A DNA stretch of 64,000 nt. Source: Actinomycetaceae bacterium zg-1166. GTDB lineage: Bacteria > Actinomycetota > Actinomycetes > Actinomycetales > Actinomycetaceae. How positions within the stretch are numbered: the stretch's first letter is position 1; the number at the start of each line of letters is the position of its first letter. The notes beneath the pieces are model-generated. The model did not search any database. It was given only the letters and a program-made list of their open reading frames with translations, and was not told the DNA's origin. Positions 1-8,497 of this stretch are shown piece after piece. The position numbers and the translations under genes were made by a program. The stretch is from NCBI GenBank assembly GCA_015679245.1, contig CP064953.1:930001-994000 (forward strand). Direction: 5' to 3'.

Positions 1-239
1 CAACCCCAGAACCCACGCCAGCTCCTGCATCTCCATCAGCACCCACCAATGGTTCAAGTGTGACACCGAGCGCTGACGTGACGGCTCTCGGCAGCTCAAC
101 CGCTTCTCCTGCGGCTAAGCCTCACAAATCCGGTAAGAGGCTTCCTTTTACCGGCGCTTCGGTGCTCATGGCTGGGATGGCTTCCGTTATCTTGCTTATC
201 GGTGGAGCTGGGATCGTGCTTCGCCGCCGAATGAACTAA
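1..239 (+). CDS. LPXTG-anchored surface protein, C-terminal end (partial)
   Basis: The frame is open from the left edge to the TAA at 237-239, about 78 codons. The visible part starts with a Pro/Ala/Ser/Thr-rich stretch typical of a cell-wall-spanning stalk. It is followed by the sorting signal LPFTG (about positions 147-161), a hydrophobic segment and a positively charged tail (RRRMN). A sortase cleaves such a signal between T and G and links the protein to peptidoglycan or to a pilus. The N-terminal part is outside the window, so the function is unknown. It reads towards the tRNA-Pro and convergent to the pilus operon, so it may belong to the same surface-protein cluster. Confidence 0.85.
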   Translation, partial: TPEPTPAPASPSAPTNGSSVTPSADVTALGSSTASPAAKPHKSGKRLPFTGASVLMAGMASVILLIGGAGIVLRRRMN

Positions 240-268
240 GCATCTCATACATACTGTGTAGCTAGCTC

Positions 269-315
269 TTTTTATGGGTGTGGCCTTCTTTAGTGAGAGG
301 TCACACCCATAAAAA
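269..315 (+). terminator. Rho-independent terminator after the LPXTG gene
   Basis: Perfect 14-bp arms TTTTTATGGGTGTG (269-282) and CACACCCATAAAAA (302-315) enclose a 19-nt loop. The A/T ends give a U-run in both directions. It lies 30 bp past the stop codon. The GGGTGTG stem word recurs in two other terminators of this window. Confidence 0.8.
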
Positions 316-460
316 TATCGACGAGTTAATCGAATCCAGGTTTAATCGCCTAGTTTCTCCTTAGCGAAAAGGTCGTGCACCCGTGAGATTCCTCTCGGCC
401 TCTAAGTGGAAGAGTCGCTTTGCCATACGCTACTATTAAACGGTTGCCACGGAGCAATAC

Positions 461-534
<74 letters not shown>

Positions 535-538
535 CGAC

Positions 539-574
539 AAGCCCGAGATATCAATTAAGAGATATCTCGGGCTT
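539..574 (+). terminator. Terminator of tRNA-Pro
   Basis: Perfect 14-bp arms AAGCCCGAGATATC (539-552) and GATATCTCGGGCTT (561-574) with an 8-nt loop sit directly behind the tRNA. Confidence 0.85.
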
Positions 575-1206
575 CACTGTTGAAAAGGTAATTGTGGGGT
601 TAATAGTCAAAAATGTGTCTGGACTGGGCGTGTCGGCGTTATTTTCGGTAGTGTCCGATCCCACCTTTTCTCTGCCAGCTTCCCTCTTCCGAGGGTACTG
701 CCATGTTGTAGACGGTATCGATTTCGATTGAGCCGAGGTGTTCCTCGGCTTGTTGTTTTGTCTGTGGGGAGATCGAACATGAGTTCACTGACGATGGCTT
801 TTGCTTTTCTTGGGGCGATCAGGTAGCCCTGATGCCACCATGACCGGTTCCGCTGCCAGTCTCGGTGGGATCCCAGGGTCGGTCTTTGCTTTTCTTGTCA
901 GGCAGGAGTAGGTGTGAGGAAGAGCAGTTCAAGACCTACACCAGCTAGGTGCTCATGCCTGCCAGCGGCACAAAGATCACAGAAGCGTGCATGAAGTGTG
1001 GCTGAGCACATACCAGTCGGTGTTGGAGGTTGCCGCCACTGCGTTAGTGGGGGTCAGCCGCCCAGCCAGGCACATTGGGATATCAGCCCACGCGCATCCT
1101 CGACAGTGAAACAAAAACGACGAGTTTGTCAATGATGATTTCGCCCAGACGCCGAGTTCTTTCTGTACCTATCTTGTTTGCTCGTGTTTATCTTCTTTAT
1201 TCGTGT
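575..1206. other. Gene-poor spacer with possible coding relics
   Basis: There is no intact gene in these 630 bp between the tRNA-Pro terminator and the sortase stop codon. On the minus strand, 650-880 holds two overlapping frames that look protein-like but are interrupted. One reads approximately WWHQGYLIAPRKAKAIVSEL. The other reads about AEEHLGSIEIDTVYNM. This would fit a decayed gene with frameshifts, possibly of a mobile element next to the tRNA, but I do not recognise the family. Confidence 0.35.
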
Positions 1207-2196
1207 TTAGCGTGTGTGTTGTGTGGTGGAGTTGGTGGGGCTCCCTCCGTTTTCAGCTTTCTTCGCTTTTACCGCAGCTACATACAAGCGGCATTTGTGT
1301 GTGTGGCGGGCAAGGATTATGAGGGTTGCGAGGATCGCTAGGGCGTAGGCGATTGCCCACCAGGGGAAGCGAGGAAGGTCTGAGGCTTTTCCCGCGTTTG
1401 CGAGATCCCTCTCTGGTGTGGGGATAATACGTTCGCCGGTGACGAGGATGCGGTGCGAGTTGATTCCCAACGGAGTACAGGTAACGAGGGTGACGAGATC
1501 TCGTCCCTCCTCAGCACGGATTGATTGTGAGTCTTGTGGTTCAACAACTTCGGTGGTGATGACTTTATACGTAAGTACTTGGCCGAAGGTTTCTAGCGTG
1601 AATGTGTCACCAACGTCGATCTTGTCAAGGTTGGTGAACATTGTTGCCGCGGCGAGCCCTCGGTGGGCGGTGATAACGGCTCGTGTGGAAGAGCCACCGA
1701 CGGGGAATGAGGTTCCTTTGAGATGGCCTGCGCCTTTGAGGAGAGTAGCATCGCTTGTTCCATGGTAGATCGGCAGGTCAACATCGATCTTTTCTATTCT
1801 GATACGAGACATCACTTTTCCACCGCCAGCACTGAGGATGTCCTCGTAGTGCCACGTGCGGCCATCTGGTGTGGTGATCTCGTCGAGGTCACCGGTTGCC
1901 TGGGGTAGGCGTTCGTTGCGCGCGACGAGTGCGCCGGAGGAGAGTGCATTGTTGTACGTGTGTGCTGCTTCTAACTGTTTCTCCCCGTCAGGAACGGCAT
2001 GACGCACTGAGTTCTCGTAGGTTTTGGTGATGGCTGTCTGGTTGTATTGGGAGAGCCAGGAGGCGGCGGTGGGATAGGTTAAGAGAGTAAGTCCGGCAAT
2101 GAGCAGGAGAGCAGTGAGGTAGGGAAAGAAGAGTAAACGGGTCAGTGTTGGGGGCGTGCGCCTCTCGTTTTTGTGAGTTTTACTCTTACTACCCAT
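1207..2196 (-). CDS. srtC: Class C (pilus-polymerising) sortase
   Basis: This 329-residue transpeptidase joins pilin subunits by cleaving LPXTG signals and forming isopeptide bonds to the next pilin. It has an N-terminal membrane segment (about residues 21-45). A catalytic domain carries the LPIYHGT motif (141-147), His178 (TAHRG), Cys240 (TLVTC) and Arg249 (HRI). A second C-terminal transmembrane helix (about 279-297) is typical of class C enzymes. The DLP/F-type lid region upstream of the catalytic domain is not clear-cut. An RBS (GAAGGGGAG) precedes the ATG. It is the last gene of the tip-shaft-sortase operon, in the same order as fimQ-fimP-srtC1 in Actinomyces. A hairpin separates it from the pilin gene, which suggests lower expression. 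Confidence 0.95.
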   Translation of the reverse strand: MGSKSKTHKNERRTPPTLTRLLFFPYLTALLLIAGLTLLTYPTAASWLSQYNQTAITKTYENSVRHAVPDGEKQLEAAHTYNNALSSGALVARNERLPQATGDLDEITTPDGRTWHYEDILSAGGGKVMSRIRIEKIDVDLPIYHGTSDATLLKGAGHLKGTSFPVGGSSTRAVITAHRGLAAATMFTNLDKIDVGDTFTLETFGQVLTYKVITTEVVEPQDSQSIRAEEGRDLVTLVTCTPLGINSHRILVTGERIIPTPERDLANAGKASDLPRFPWWAIAYALAILATLIILARHTHKCRLYVAAVKAKKAENGGSPTNSTTQHTR

Positions 2197-2439
2197 GACT
2201 TTTCTCCCCTTCTTTCTTGAACGTCAATGCGTGCTTTGTGTGAGCCAGGCAAGGCAACGGCCACACCGCCCTTCACTTTCACCACGCGCTCAACTTATCC
2301 GGGTGAGTGTGGAGCACTACACTCATGCTTGCCCGAGAGGCGCGGCATACAAGCCTCCATCCCACCAGGTAGTGAAATAGTTCGGGTTAACGCTTATCTG
2401 GGCGCAAGGTTAAAGTGACTATTGAAGTGGATGTGTGGT

Positions 2440-2470
2440 GGAGGGGCGCTACCAAGAGTAGCGCCCCTCC
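2440..2470 (-). terminator. Strong hairpin between pilin and sortase genes
   Basis: Perfect 13-bp GC-rich arms GGAGGGGCGCTAC (2440-2452) and GTAGCGCCCCTCC (2458-2470) with a 5-nt loop lie 57 bp after the pilin stop codon. No long U-run follows on the minus strand. It may act as a partial terminator or as an mRNA 3' stabiliser, letting shaft pilin be made in excess of sortase. Confidence 0.7.
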
Positions 2471-2526
2471 CATGCAAAGCCTTGGTGGCTTGTGGCCTTT
2501 AACCCCGGCTTTTTCTCAGCGTGAGA

Positions 2527-4152
2527 TCAGATTTCACGCTGCATACGGCGACGGGAAACCATGAAGGTTCCGCTGGCCAGCGCGATTAGACCGGCACCTG
2601 CGAGGGTGAGAATCACCTTGCCAGCAGCACCGGTAAGTGGCAGGCTCGGCAGATCTGACTTTTCGTTCTCTATAAAATTATTAGTATTCGCCGCGTCGGT
2701 GATCTTGCCCTGACTGACAGTGATATCAATCGAGGCAGTTGGGAGCTTGTAGCCAGCAGGAGCTACCTTCTCAACTAGCTTGAAGGGTTTAGAGACAACC
2801 GCAGCAGCAGTGCTTTTCGGGTACTTGCCGAGGAAGATTCCCTTAAAGTGAACAACACCGTGCTCGTCAGAAGTGGCCTCAGCAACGACTTCATCATTCG
2901 CATTCCAGATTTCGAACACGGCACCGGCCAGAGGCTTCTTGTCGGAGGTGTCGTCAATCTTCTTGAAGGCGTAATCGCCGTATCGTGGATTCTCCTCAGA
3001 CTCGATCGGAGGCGGATTGTCACCAGGATTGCCTGGATTATCCAGGTTACCAGGCCCACCAGGCTGGTTGAACGGGTCGTATTCGTTAATAATCTTGTAA
3101 GCGCTGTTGGGAACTTCACCGCTTTCAGGCATCTCGGCAACGATCGTACGGATAACGATAGCGACCTCATCGCCCTCGTTAAGGGTAGGATCAGTGATCA
3201 CGCTTGTCGGGTCGTCCGGATTCGCCTTATTCAACGCAATACGAATCGCGTTACGCCTATCACCCTGACGATAAATGTCCGCCTTCGTGACGGTGTAGAG
3301 ATCGGAATCAATCGTATCTCCATTAACCTTCACAGTGACGGCTTTCTTTAGATCGTTAGGTGAGGCGTCGAAACCGATAGGCTGGTTGTTTGCGTCTGCG
3401 AGCTTGAGCACAGGATCGAGTGGATCAACTGCGCCAACAGCAGTGTAACCATTGTCAGACTTGGGAAGAGTCTGCTTGATAGTCCAGGTGACAGGATCAC
3501 CAATCTTCTTCACATTGAGCACGTCAACAGTCTTGCTACCAGAATTGTTGACCGTGTTCTTAGGGTAGACGTGGGGGTTGTAGTTCCACGCACCGGCCCG
3601 AGCAGCATAAGGAATCGTGATAAAGAAAGGAGCAGCCTTCTTCACAATCTGGTTGTTACCAGTATCAGACTCGACAACATAGTAGAGACCAAGATCCAGA
3701 TTCCCGAACTTCGCGATACCCCTACCATTGGTAGAATAATCCCCAACTTTGGTGATATCGAGTGTTTTCGCCCCTATAGTTACGTTGGTAGGATTCATAG
3801 CGTTATCAACGCTGCTAGAATTGAGGGTACTCACGCCTGTCCAGTCAGCCTGGTTAGTCAGGTCAACATCGCTAACCTTGTAGAGCGTGAACGTAACGCC
3901 CTCGATCGTCTGAGCACCCTGAGGAATGCTGGTCAGCTCAGTTCCATCATTGGGTTTGTTTGACCAATCAATATCGTCTTGCTCTTGATACTTGTGGATG
4001 GTGATAGAACCCTTCCCAGCGGGTAGGGAGATATTACCGTTATCGCTGTCCGCGGCCACAGCAGCCGAGCCGGTGATTATGCCGACTCCGAGCGCTGCAG
4101 CGGCGACGGTGGCGAGAGCCTTCGTGGCCTTGCCAATCACCGTGTGTAGCAT
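2527..4152 (-). CDS. Major pilus shaft subunit (FimA/FimP/SpaA-type pilin)
   Basis: The protein has 541 residues. A signal peptide covers about residues 1-34 (AAVAA). The pilin motif WNYNPHVYPKN has its acceptor Lys at about 198. An E-box (LVEKVAPAGYKL, Glu at about 461) lies in the last Cna_B-like/SpaA domain. The sorting signal LPLTG (504-508) is followed by a hydrophobic helix and the tail RRRMQREI. The pilin-motif Lys is the nucleophile for cross-linking by the class C sortase. The E-box supports the intramolecular isopeptide bond. A proline/glycine-rich linker (about 365-385) separates the N-terminal and C-terminal modules. This is the subunit expected to polymerise into the fibre. The host ligand cannot be read from sequence. 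Confidence 0.93.
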   Translation of the reverse strand: MLHTVIGKATKALATVAAAALGVGIITGSAAVAADSDNGNISLPAGKGSITIHKYQEQDDIDWSNKPNDGTELTSIPQGAQTIEGVTFTLYKVSDVDLTNQADWTGVSTLNSSSVDNAMNPTNVTIGAKTLDITKVGDYSTNGRGIAKFGNLDLGLYYVVESDTGNNQIVKKAAPFFITIPYAARAGAWNYNPHVYPKNTVNNSGSKTVDVLNVKKIGDPVTWTIKQTLPKSDNGYTAVGAVDPLDPVLKLADANNQPIGFDASPNDLKKAVTVKVNGDTIDSDLYTVTKADIYRQGDRRNAIRIALNKANPDDPTSVITDPTLNEGDEVAIVIRTIVAEMPESGEVPNSAYKIINEYDPFNQPGGPGNLDNPGNPGDNPPPIESEENPRYGDYAFKKIDDTSDKKPLAGAVFEIWNANDEVVAEATSDEHGVVHFKGIFLGKYPKSTAAAVVSKPFKLVEKVAPAGYKLPTASIDITVSQGKITDAANTNNFIENEKSDLPSLPLTGAAGKVILTLAGAGLIALASGTFMVSRRRMQREI

Positions 4153-4246
4153 GTAGTTAACCTTTCATTATTTCTGTATAAGGAAGTCAGTAATTCGTGG
4201 TTGGTACGGCAGCTATAAGCCACCAGTGTCATGGAAGATGTGAAAC

Positions 4247-7111
4247 CTAAACGACCGCCTTTCGTCGTCGTAGGTACAGAGCCGACAGAGCAGCAAGGGC
4301 AAGAACCCCCAGAGCACTCAGTCGGAAAACATCGGCACTCGCCCCGCCAGTAAACGGCAGAGCCGGCAGTTTAGCCTTGGCATTGGTCACCATAGGTAAA
4401 TTTTCGTTAAGGTGTTGCGCATTAATCGTGAAGGGAAACAGGTTGGGGTTCAACACATACCCCGCAGGAGCCTTCGATTCCTTGAGCTCCCACTCCCCCC
4501 ACGAGAGTGCGTCCACCCGTAACGATCCCTTCGCTGGGTCAGTGTCTGCGAGGGAGCCTAGGCTGGAAGGTGAACACGGCGCGTGATCGCAGTCGGTGAT
4601 CGTGTGAGCCTCACCAGTAGTAGTGTTCATCAGTGTCCACTGCGAACCGCCCAAAAGATGAGCCGGCTTGGAATCATCACCTTTCTTCCACGTGACCTCA
4701 CCTAAGCGACGAGCGTTGACGACTTCCCCCCTCACCGTGTCAGCGTTAAGCTCAACCTTGTACACACCCGCCACAGGATGTGCGCTAGAGTCAACAGCCT
4801 GTCGATACTCACTCTCACCCTGGGAGCGTGAGGCCAATGGCAGCGTGTAGCCTTTGGGCGTCTGCTCCTCCACGAGGAAGTACGTGCCAAAGTCCAGCGA
4901 ATCCCACTTAGCAAAACCCTGAGCGTCAGTAGTCTTTCGGCTCTCCTCATCCGAGTTGCTAGAGGCACAATCATTTTCCTCATACGCGCCGTTCCCATTT
5001 TTATCAGCACACAGCTTAAAAACCGCACCTGGGAGAGTTGACTGAGAATCCTGATCCTTCTTCACCAGCTCAATAGTGCCCGTCGATGGCCCCGGATCGT
5101 TAACAAATGTGCAGGTTAGCTGAGATGCAGCGCCACCAGATGCCGGAATCGTGACGTCAGCACTCGCCTCTCGCCCCAAGACCTGCACATCACCAGCAGC
5201 CGACACGGCCTCGCCATTGCCATCGACACACTGCAACTTTGGTTTATAGTCGGCAATAGTAGGTGTGAGTGAAACACCCGCCAACTCCTCCGAAAGATGT
5301 ACGGTCTGACCCGAAGGGATTGCTATGGGGCCAACCTGCCCCCCCTGAACACCAGAAGAAGCGCCTTTCGTTTCGAAGGCTCCTTCAGCATTCCAGCTAT
5401 CAGCATCTATCGATGCGGAAACCGTGAACTGATCCCTCGCATCCTTACGTGCAGCAATATTTTTCTTCACCGTGATCGACGCAAAAAAACTAGCCGCGCC
5501 GCCGTCCAGGTCCGTTATCGATCGATTCGGAAGCCGGTAAGCGAAGCAGTTATTATATAGTCTAGTTTCCACGGAAACGGAAGCCCAGAGCGCCTCCATA
5601 CCAGGTTTCCACGCATAACATGTATCACCAGTAGAACTATTCGTCTCTCCCACAACAGGAGGGAACTCTGGCATCTGCTGAATTAACGTCAGGTCGCCGT
5701 CGCCACTAACTTTAAAGAGGTAACCAATATCGTTAGTCACTCTACCCGTTGATATTAGAACAGATCCATCCGGCTGAAAACTAAAAGCAGAGGCTGCCCT
5801 TACATTAGCTAATGGTGGTGTGCTACGGTCATCAGATTTCCCATATTTCAGTAGGTCGAAAGATTCCCGGCCTGACACCGACAATTCACTATTCTGATCG
5901 CTCGACTTCAGATGCACAGACGGTACAGAATAGATCTCTAGTCTGTTCATAGGTTGATAACGGGGATTTCTTCCGCTTTCTTGACGTTTATATCCGATTC
6001 CCACCAGCAAATCACCCTCAGTGGAAAATACTAGGCTACCGTTCCCGGTGCTATAGTTCTTGTCATTTTCATTTGAACTACCGAGATTAATCCACCCGCG
6101 AGGAGTAACCTCACCTGTATCCTTATCCATCTCGAAGAGCAAGTAAGCCTTTACCTTCTTACGTGAATCCTTGGGATTCTGGCGGATCCCAACGCCACCA
6201 AAGAAATAATTCCCATTCGCAGGATTAACCGCGCCACCCTGAATCTCTAGATTCGAACCCAGATTGTTAGTAGCATCCTTCAGGTTATAATACGAACCGA
6301 CACGCTCCCATGCCGTTGCGCCTGCCTTAAGTTTCCAGAAGCGAAGCACAACTTTGTTGTACCTGTCGTTACGCGAAGACCCTTCAATAGGCTTGCCTGT
6401 ATGCGGATCTTTAAAGTAAGACCCTGTACGCTCAACAACATACGTCGTCCCATCAGACCCAGTAGCCAGAGCATTAAAATTCCGGCCTCGTTCCGCACCG
6501 GGCACATTATCCGGCTTCGGCAAGCGCGGCAACGGAACCATTGTGTCTGCACTACTCGCCCATTTGGTTCCTGGCTTAATTTGGTACACCTCACCTGTGG
6601 ACGTCACAACAGCAACTCCACATCCCGGTAGCGCACCAGTATCGTTTCCCTTACGAAGGATACAAGAGCCATAGACATTAGTGTTCTGCGACCCAGAGCC
6701 TGATTCTGCAGAAGCTCGCCTAGGCGCACCAAGAGCCGACCGAAACGAGGCACCTGCAGCCTCTTCATCCCCAACTGATGTTGGTGAAGAAGTAGCCAGT
6801 GCTTCTTCACCAGAGGAATCAAGCGAATCCTTCCCAACCTGCGGTGCCTCTTCAGCAAGCTCGGAACGATCAACCTCAAAACGGTCTGAGCCCTCCTGCT
6901 CACCTTCAGCGGAAGTATCAGAAGAGCCCCCGTTCTCCGAGGTTTCGATCTCGTCGGACGCGGCAGCGGCGGACTCCTCAACCGTGACAGTTGCGGGTTC
7001 AGCCTGCGTATCATCCTGCTCAGCCTGCGCACTCGTTGTTGCAAGGGAGGCAAGACTCAAGGCACACGCAGCCGCAAGAGCAGCAACTATCCTGGCCTTG
7101 GATTCACGCAT
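4247..7111 (-). CDS. Pilus tip / large LPXTG-anchored adhesin
   Basis: The protein has 954 residues. A signal peptide covers about residues 1-30 (ending AQA). An acidic Ser/Glu/Ala-rich linker follows to about 135. A large domain (about 145-560) has repeated Gly/Asp-rich beta motifs, such as GSDGTTYVVERTG and EGDLLVGIGYKRQ, that look like a beta-propeller, but I do not recognise its family. Two SpaA/Cna_B-like repeats follow (GAVFKLCADKNGNG, E-box-like LVEEQTPKGYTLP; then LLGGSQWTL with LKESKAPAGYVL). LPFTG is at 918-922, then a membrane helix and RRRK. No VYPKN-type pilin motif is evident, as expected for a tip protein that is not elongated. The gene is first in the pilus operon, 94 bp upstream of the shaft gene. 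RBS AAGGAAG precedes the ATG. No MIDAS motif (DxSxS) was seen. Confidence 0.85.
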   Translation of the reverse strand: MRESKARIVAALAAACALSLASLATTSAQAEQDDTQAEPATVTVEESAAAASDEIETSENGGSSDTSAEGEQEGSDRFEVDRSELAEEAPQVGKDSLDSSGEEALATSSPTSVGDEEAAGASFRSALGAPRRASAESGSGSQNTNVYGSCILRKGNDTGALPGCGVAVVTSTGEVYQIKPGTKWASSADTMVPLPRLPKPDNVPGAERGRNFNALATGSDGTTYVVERTGSYFKDPHTGKPIEGSSRNDRYNKVVLRFWKLKAGATAWERVGSYYNLKDATNNLGSNLEIQGGAVNPANGNYFFGGVGIRQNPKDSRKKVKAYLLFEMDKDTGEVTPRGWINLGSSNENDKNYSTGNGSLVFSTEGDLLVGIGYKRQESGRNPRYQPMNRLEIYSVPSVHLKSSDQNSELSVSGRESFDLLKYGKSDDRSTPPLANVRAASAFSFQPDGSVLISTGRVTNDIGYLFKVSGDGDLTLIQQMPEFPPVVGETNSSTGDTCYAWKPGMEALWASVSVETRLYNNCFAYRLPNRSITDLDGGAASFFASITVKKNIAARKDARDQFTVSASIDADSWNAEGAFETKGASSGVQGGQVGPIAIPSGQTVHLSEELAGVSLTPTIADYKPKLQCVDGNGEAVSAAGDVQVLGREASADVTIPASGGAASQLTCTFVNDPGPSTGTIELVKKDQDSQSTLPGAVFKLCADKNGNGAYEENDCASSNSDEESRKTTDAQGFAKWDSLDFGTYFLVEEQTPKGYTLPLASRSQGESEYRQAVDSSAHPVAGVYKVELNADTVRGEVVNARRLGEVTWKKGDDSKPAHLLGGSQWTLMNTTTGEAHTITDCDHAPCSPSSLGSLADTDPAKGSLRVDALSWGEWELKESKAPAGYVLNPNLFPFTINAQHLNENLPMVTNAKAKLPALPFTGGASADVFRLSALGVLALAALSALYLRRRKAVV

Positions 7112-7484
7112 ACGCGCAACACTTCCTTCTTAAGTGAGAGACAGAAGCGGCATATATACCGCTTCGCAGGAGCCGGTCGAGACTCGGGAACTCTAAGGAG
7201 ACGCACTTTTCGCACATCCTCATAAGAACGAACGAACCAAGGACTTACGTCCTCGCTTGAATCCCTCCAGGCAAATTTTCGTGGATTAATGACGCCGTAG
7301 AAGCGACTTAACAAAGTTAGGACTTTGGTAGGGGGTGGGTCAAACCCGGGAGTGTAAATCAGTTCACACAAACGGCATAATTGCGCTATTTAGAGAGCAT
7401 TCCCAAGAACGCCTTAGCTCACTCAAGCGCGGGGTCGAAAGTCACAAATGTTTTGTGTTGGAGCAGGTGAGAGCCACTGCCCCT

Positions 7485-7494
7485 CCCCCCCCCC
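7485..7494. repeat. C10 homopolymer upstream of the pilus operon
   Basis: Ten consecutive C on the plus strand (G on the coding strand of the pilus operon), within a 15-nt pyrimidine run interrupted by one T. It is about 374 bp upstream of the adhesin start codon. Tracts of this length are prone to slippage. Confidence 0.9.
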
Positions 7495-7594
7495 GCTGGA
7501 GTTGGAACTTACGTCCTAAAGCATCTTGCGGTTCGAGGTCGCACACACCCTTATCTGACGATAAAAAGTGATGTTCAACACACGGCATATGGAG

Positions 7595-7688
7595 TGTCGA
7601 AATATGGACTCCTGGGACACCGCGGCTCATGGCTATCTCGGCTGGCTCTGGACAGTCGCATGTCGAGATGTAGTCTCCTGGGGCACCA
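7595..7688. repeat. Degenerate 27-bp direct repeat, two copies
   Basis: TGTCGAAATATGGACTCCTG (7595) and TGTCGAGATGTAGTCTCCTG (7661) begin two 27-bp copies ending in GGGACACC and GGGGCACC. They are 66 bp apart with 22 of 27 identical positions by my alignment. They could be remains of a transposon end or a regulator site. Confidence 0.6.
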
Positions 7689-8068
7689 CTTCCTACATGA
7701 GGAGGTGTACTCACACCCATCTGACACTGCACCCCAGGGTAATCCTCGGAATCCTCTGGGAAGGGGAAGAGAATACAGGCCAAACTCTTCTACTCCAGGC
7801 TGTCACGATCTCTGGCCTACGTATGCGAAATCAACCGCAAAGGAAGGAAACCCGCGCAGATAACCGCCCCGGCGTGATCCCACACCATGGACAGCACAAT
7901 GCAAATATGAATAGTGCACCTTAAGGAAACACTCTGCGTTGCTATCTTCTTTGATCTCTTAGTGATGAGGTAGATTCCCACAATCCCGCTCTGCCAAGCG
8001 TTGTTGGGAATAGTGCAAGGCGCTACTGGAAAGTACACACACGCCCGACCTAGAGCGGGCATATCGTG

Positions 8069-8140
8069 TGGGCGATACTGGGATCGAACCAGTGACCTCT
8101 TCCGTGTCAGGGAAGCGCGCTCCCGCTGCGCCAATCGCCC
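8069..8140 (-). tRNA. tRNA-Val (anticodon GAC)
   Basis: Acceptor arms GGGCGAT/ATCGCCC, D-arm GGCGCAGCGGGAGCGC, anticodon stem CTTCC/GGAAG around loop CTGACAC, T-loop GGTTCGATCCC. The anticodon GAC reads GUC/GUU. CCA is not encoded. It is the last gene of a Gly-Cys-Val array on the minus strand, an order common in Actinobacteria. Confidence 0.95.
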
Positions 8141-8145
8141 AAGCG

Positions 8146-8216
8146 AGGTGGGTACGGGATTCGAACCCGTGTACACGGCTTTGCAGGCCGTTGCCTCGCC
8201 TCTCGGCCAACCCACC
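8146..8216 (-). tRNA. tRNA-Cys (anticodon GCA)
   Basis: 71 nt with acceptor arms GGTGGGT/ACCCACC, anticodon stem ACGGC/GCCGT around CTGCAAA, and the U73 discriminator required by cysteinyl-tRNA synthetase. It is 5 bp upstream of tRNA-Val(GAC) and clearly cotranscribed with it. Confidence 0.95.
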
Positions 8217-8249
8217 GTGCGGATTGACAGTTAGACTGCCTTTCCTCCG

Positions 8250-8322
8250 AGCGGATGACGGGACTCGAACCCGCGACCCTCACCTTGGCAAGGTGATGCT
8301 CTACCAACTGAGCCACATCCGC
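8250..8322 (-). tRNA. tRNA-Gly (anticodon GCC)
   Basis: 73 nt with acceptor arms GCGGATG/CATCCGC, anticodon stem TCACC/GGTGA around TTGCCAA, and T-arm CGGGTTCGAGTCCCG. It is the first gene of the Gly-Cys-Val array. Confidence 0.95.
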
Positions 8323-8384
8323 ATACAGCTATGTGTATTCGCATTTACGCAACCGTTCCATCACCAGTTCGGCGGCGCTCAATA

Positions 8385-8414
8385 ACTATAGGCAATGCCC
8401 TTGAGAGTTGTCCA
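8385..8414 (-). promoter_or_regulatory. Promoter of the Gly-Cys-Val tRNA array
   Basis: On the minus strand TGGACA (complement of 8409-8414) and TATAGT (complement of 8385-8390) are 18 bp apart, about 60 bp upstream of tRNA-Gly. This fits a SigA promoter. Confidence 0.55.
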
Positions 8415-8451
8415 ACCGAGAAGATGAGGTACACACCACGTCCTAACTGTT

Positions 8452-8481
8452 TTGCCAAACGAGCAGCAGGCGGGCTATCCT
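8452..8481 (+). promoter_or_regulatory. Promoter of tRNA-Val(CAC)
   Basis: TTGCCA (8452-8457) and TATCCT (8476-8481) with an 18-bp spacer lie 16 bp upstream of the mature tRNA 5' end. Confidence 0.6.
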
Positions 8482-8497
8482 CATTGAGCACACTTGC

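Larger units (their letters stand above)
7112..8068. other. Gene-poor region upstream of the pilus operon
   Basis: No convincing gene is seen in this 957-bp stretch between the pilus operon start and the tRNA cluster. It should contain the pilus promoter on the minus strand. It holds a C10 tract at 7485-7494, a degenerate 27-bp direct repeat (7595-7688) and the 11-mer ACTTACGTCCT at 7243 and 7507. Reading frames of 70-120 codons exist on both strands but have no recognisable domains, no good RBS and atypical composition. Confidence 0.5.

Noticed and set aside
7442-7783. Reading frame of 113 codons on minus strand across the C10 tract
   Set aside because: It contains a poly-Gly encoded by the homopolymer and the degenerate repeat, has no RBS and no family resemblance.
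7817-8385. Several reading frames across the tRNA cluster, including MGDTGIEPVTSS-like products
   Set aside because: These are well-known false translations of tRNA genes.
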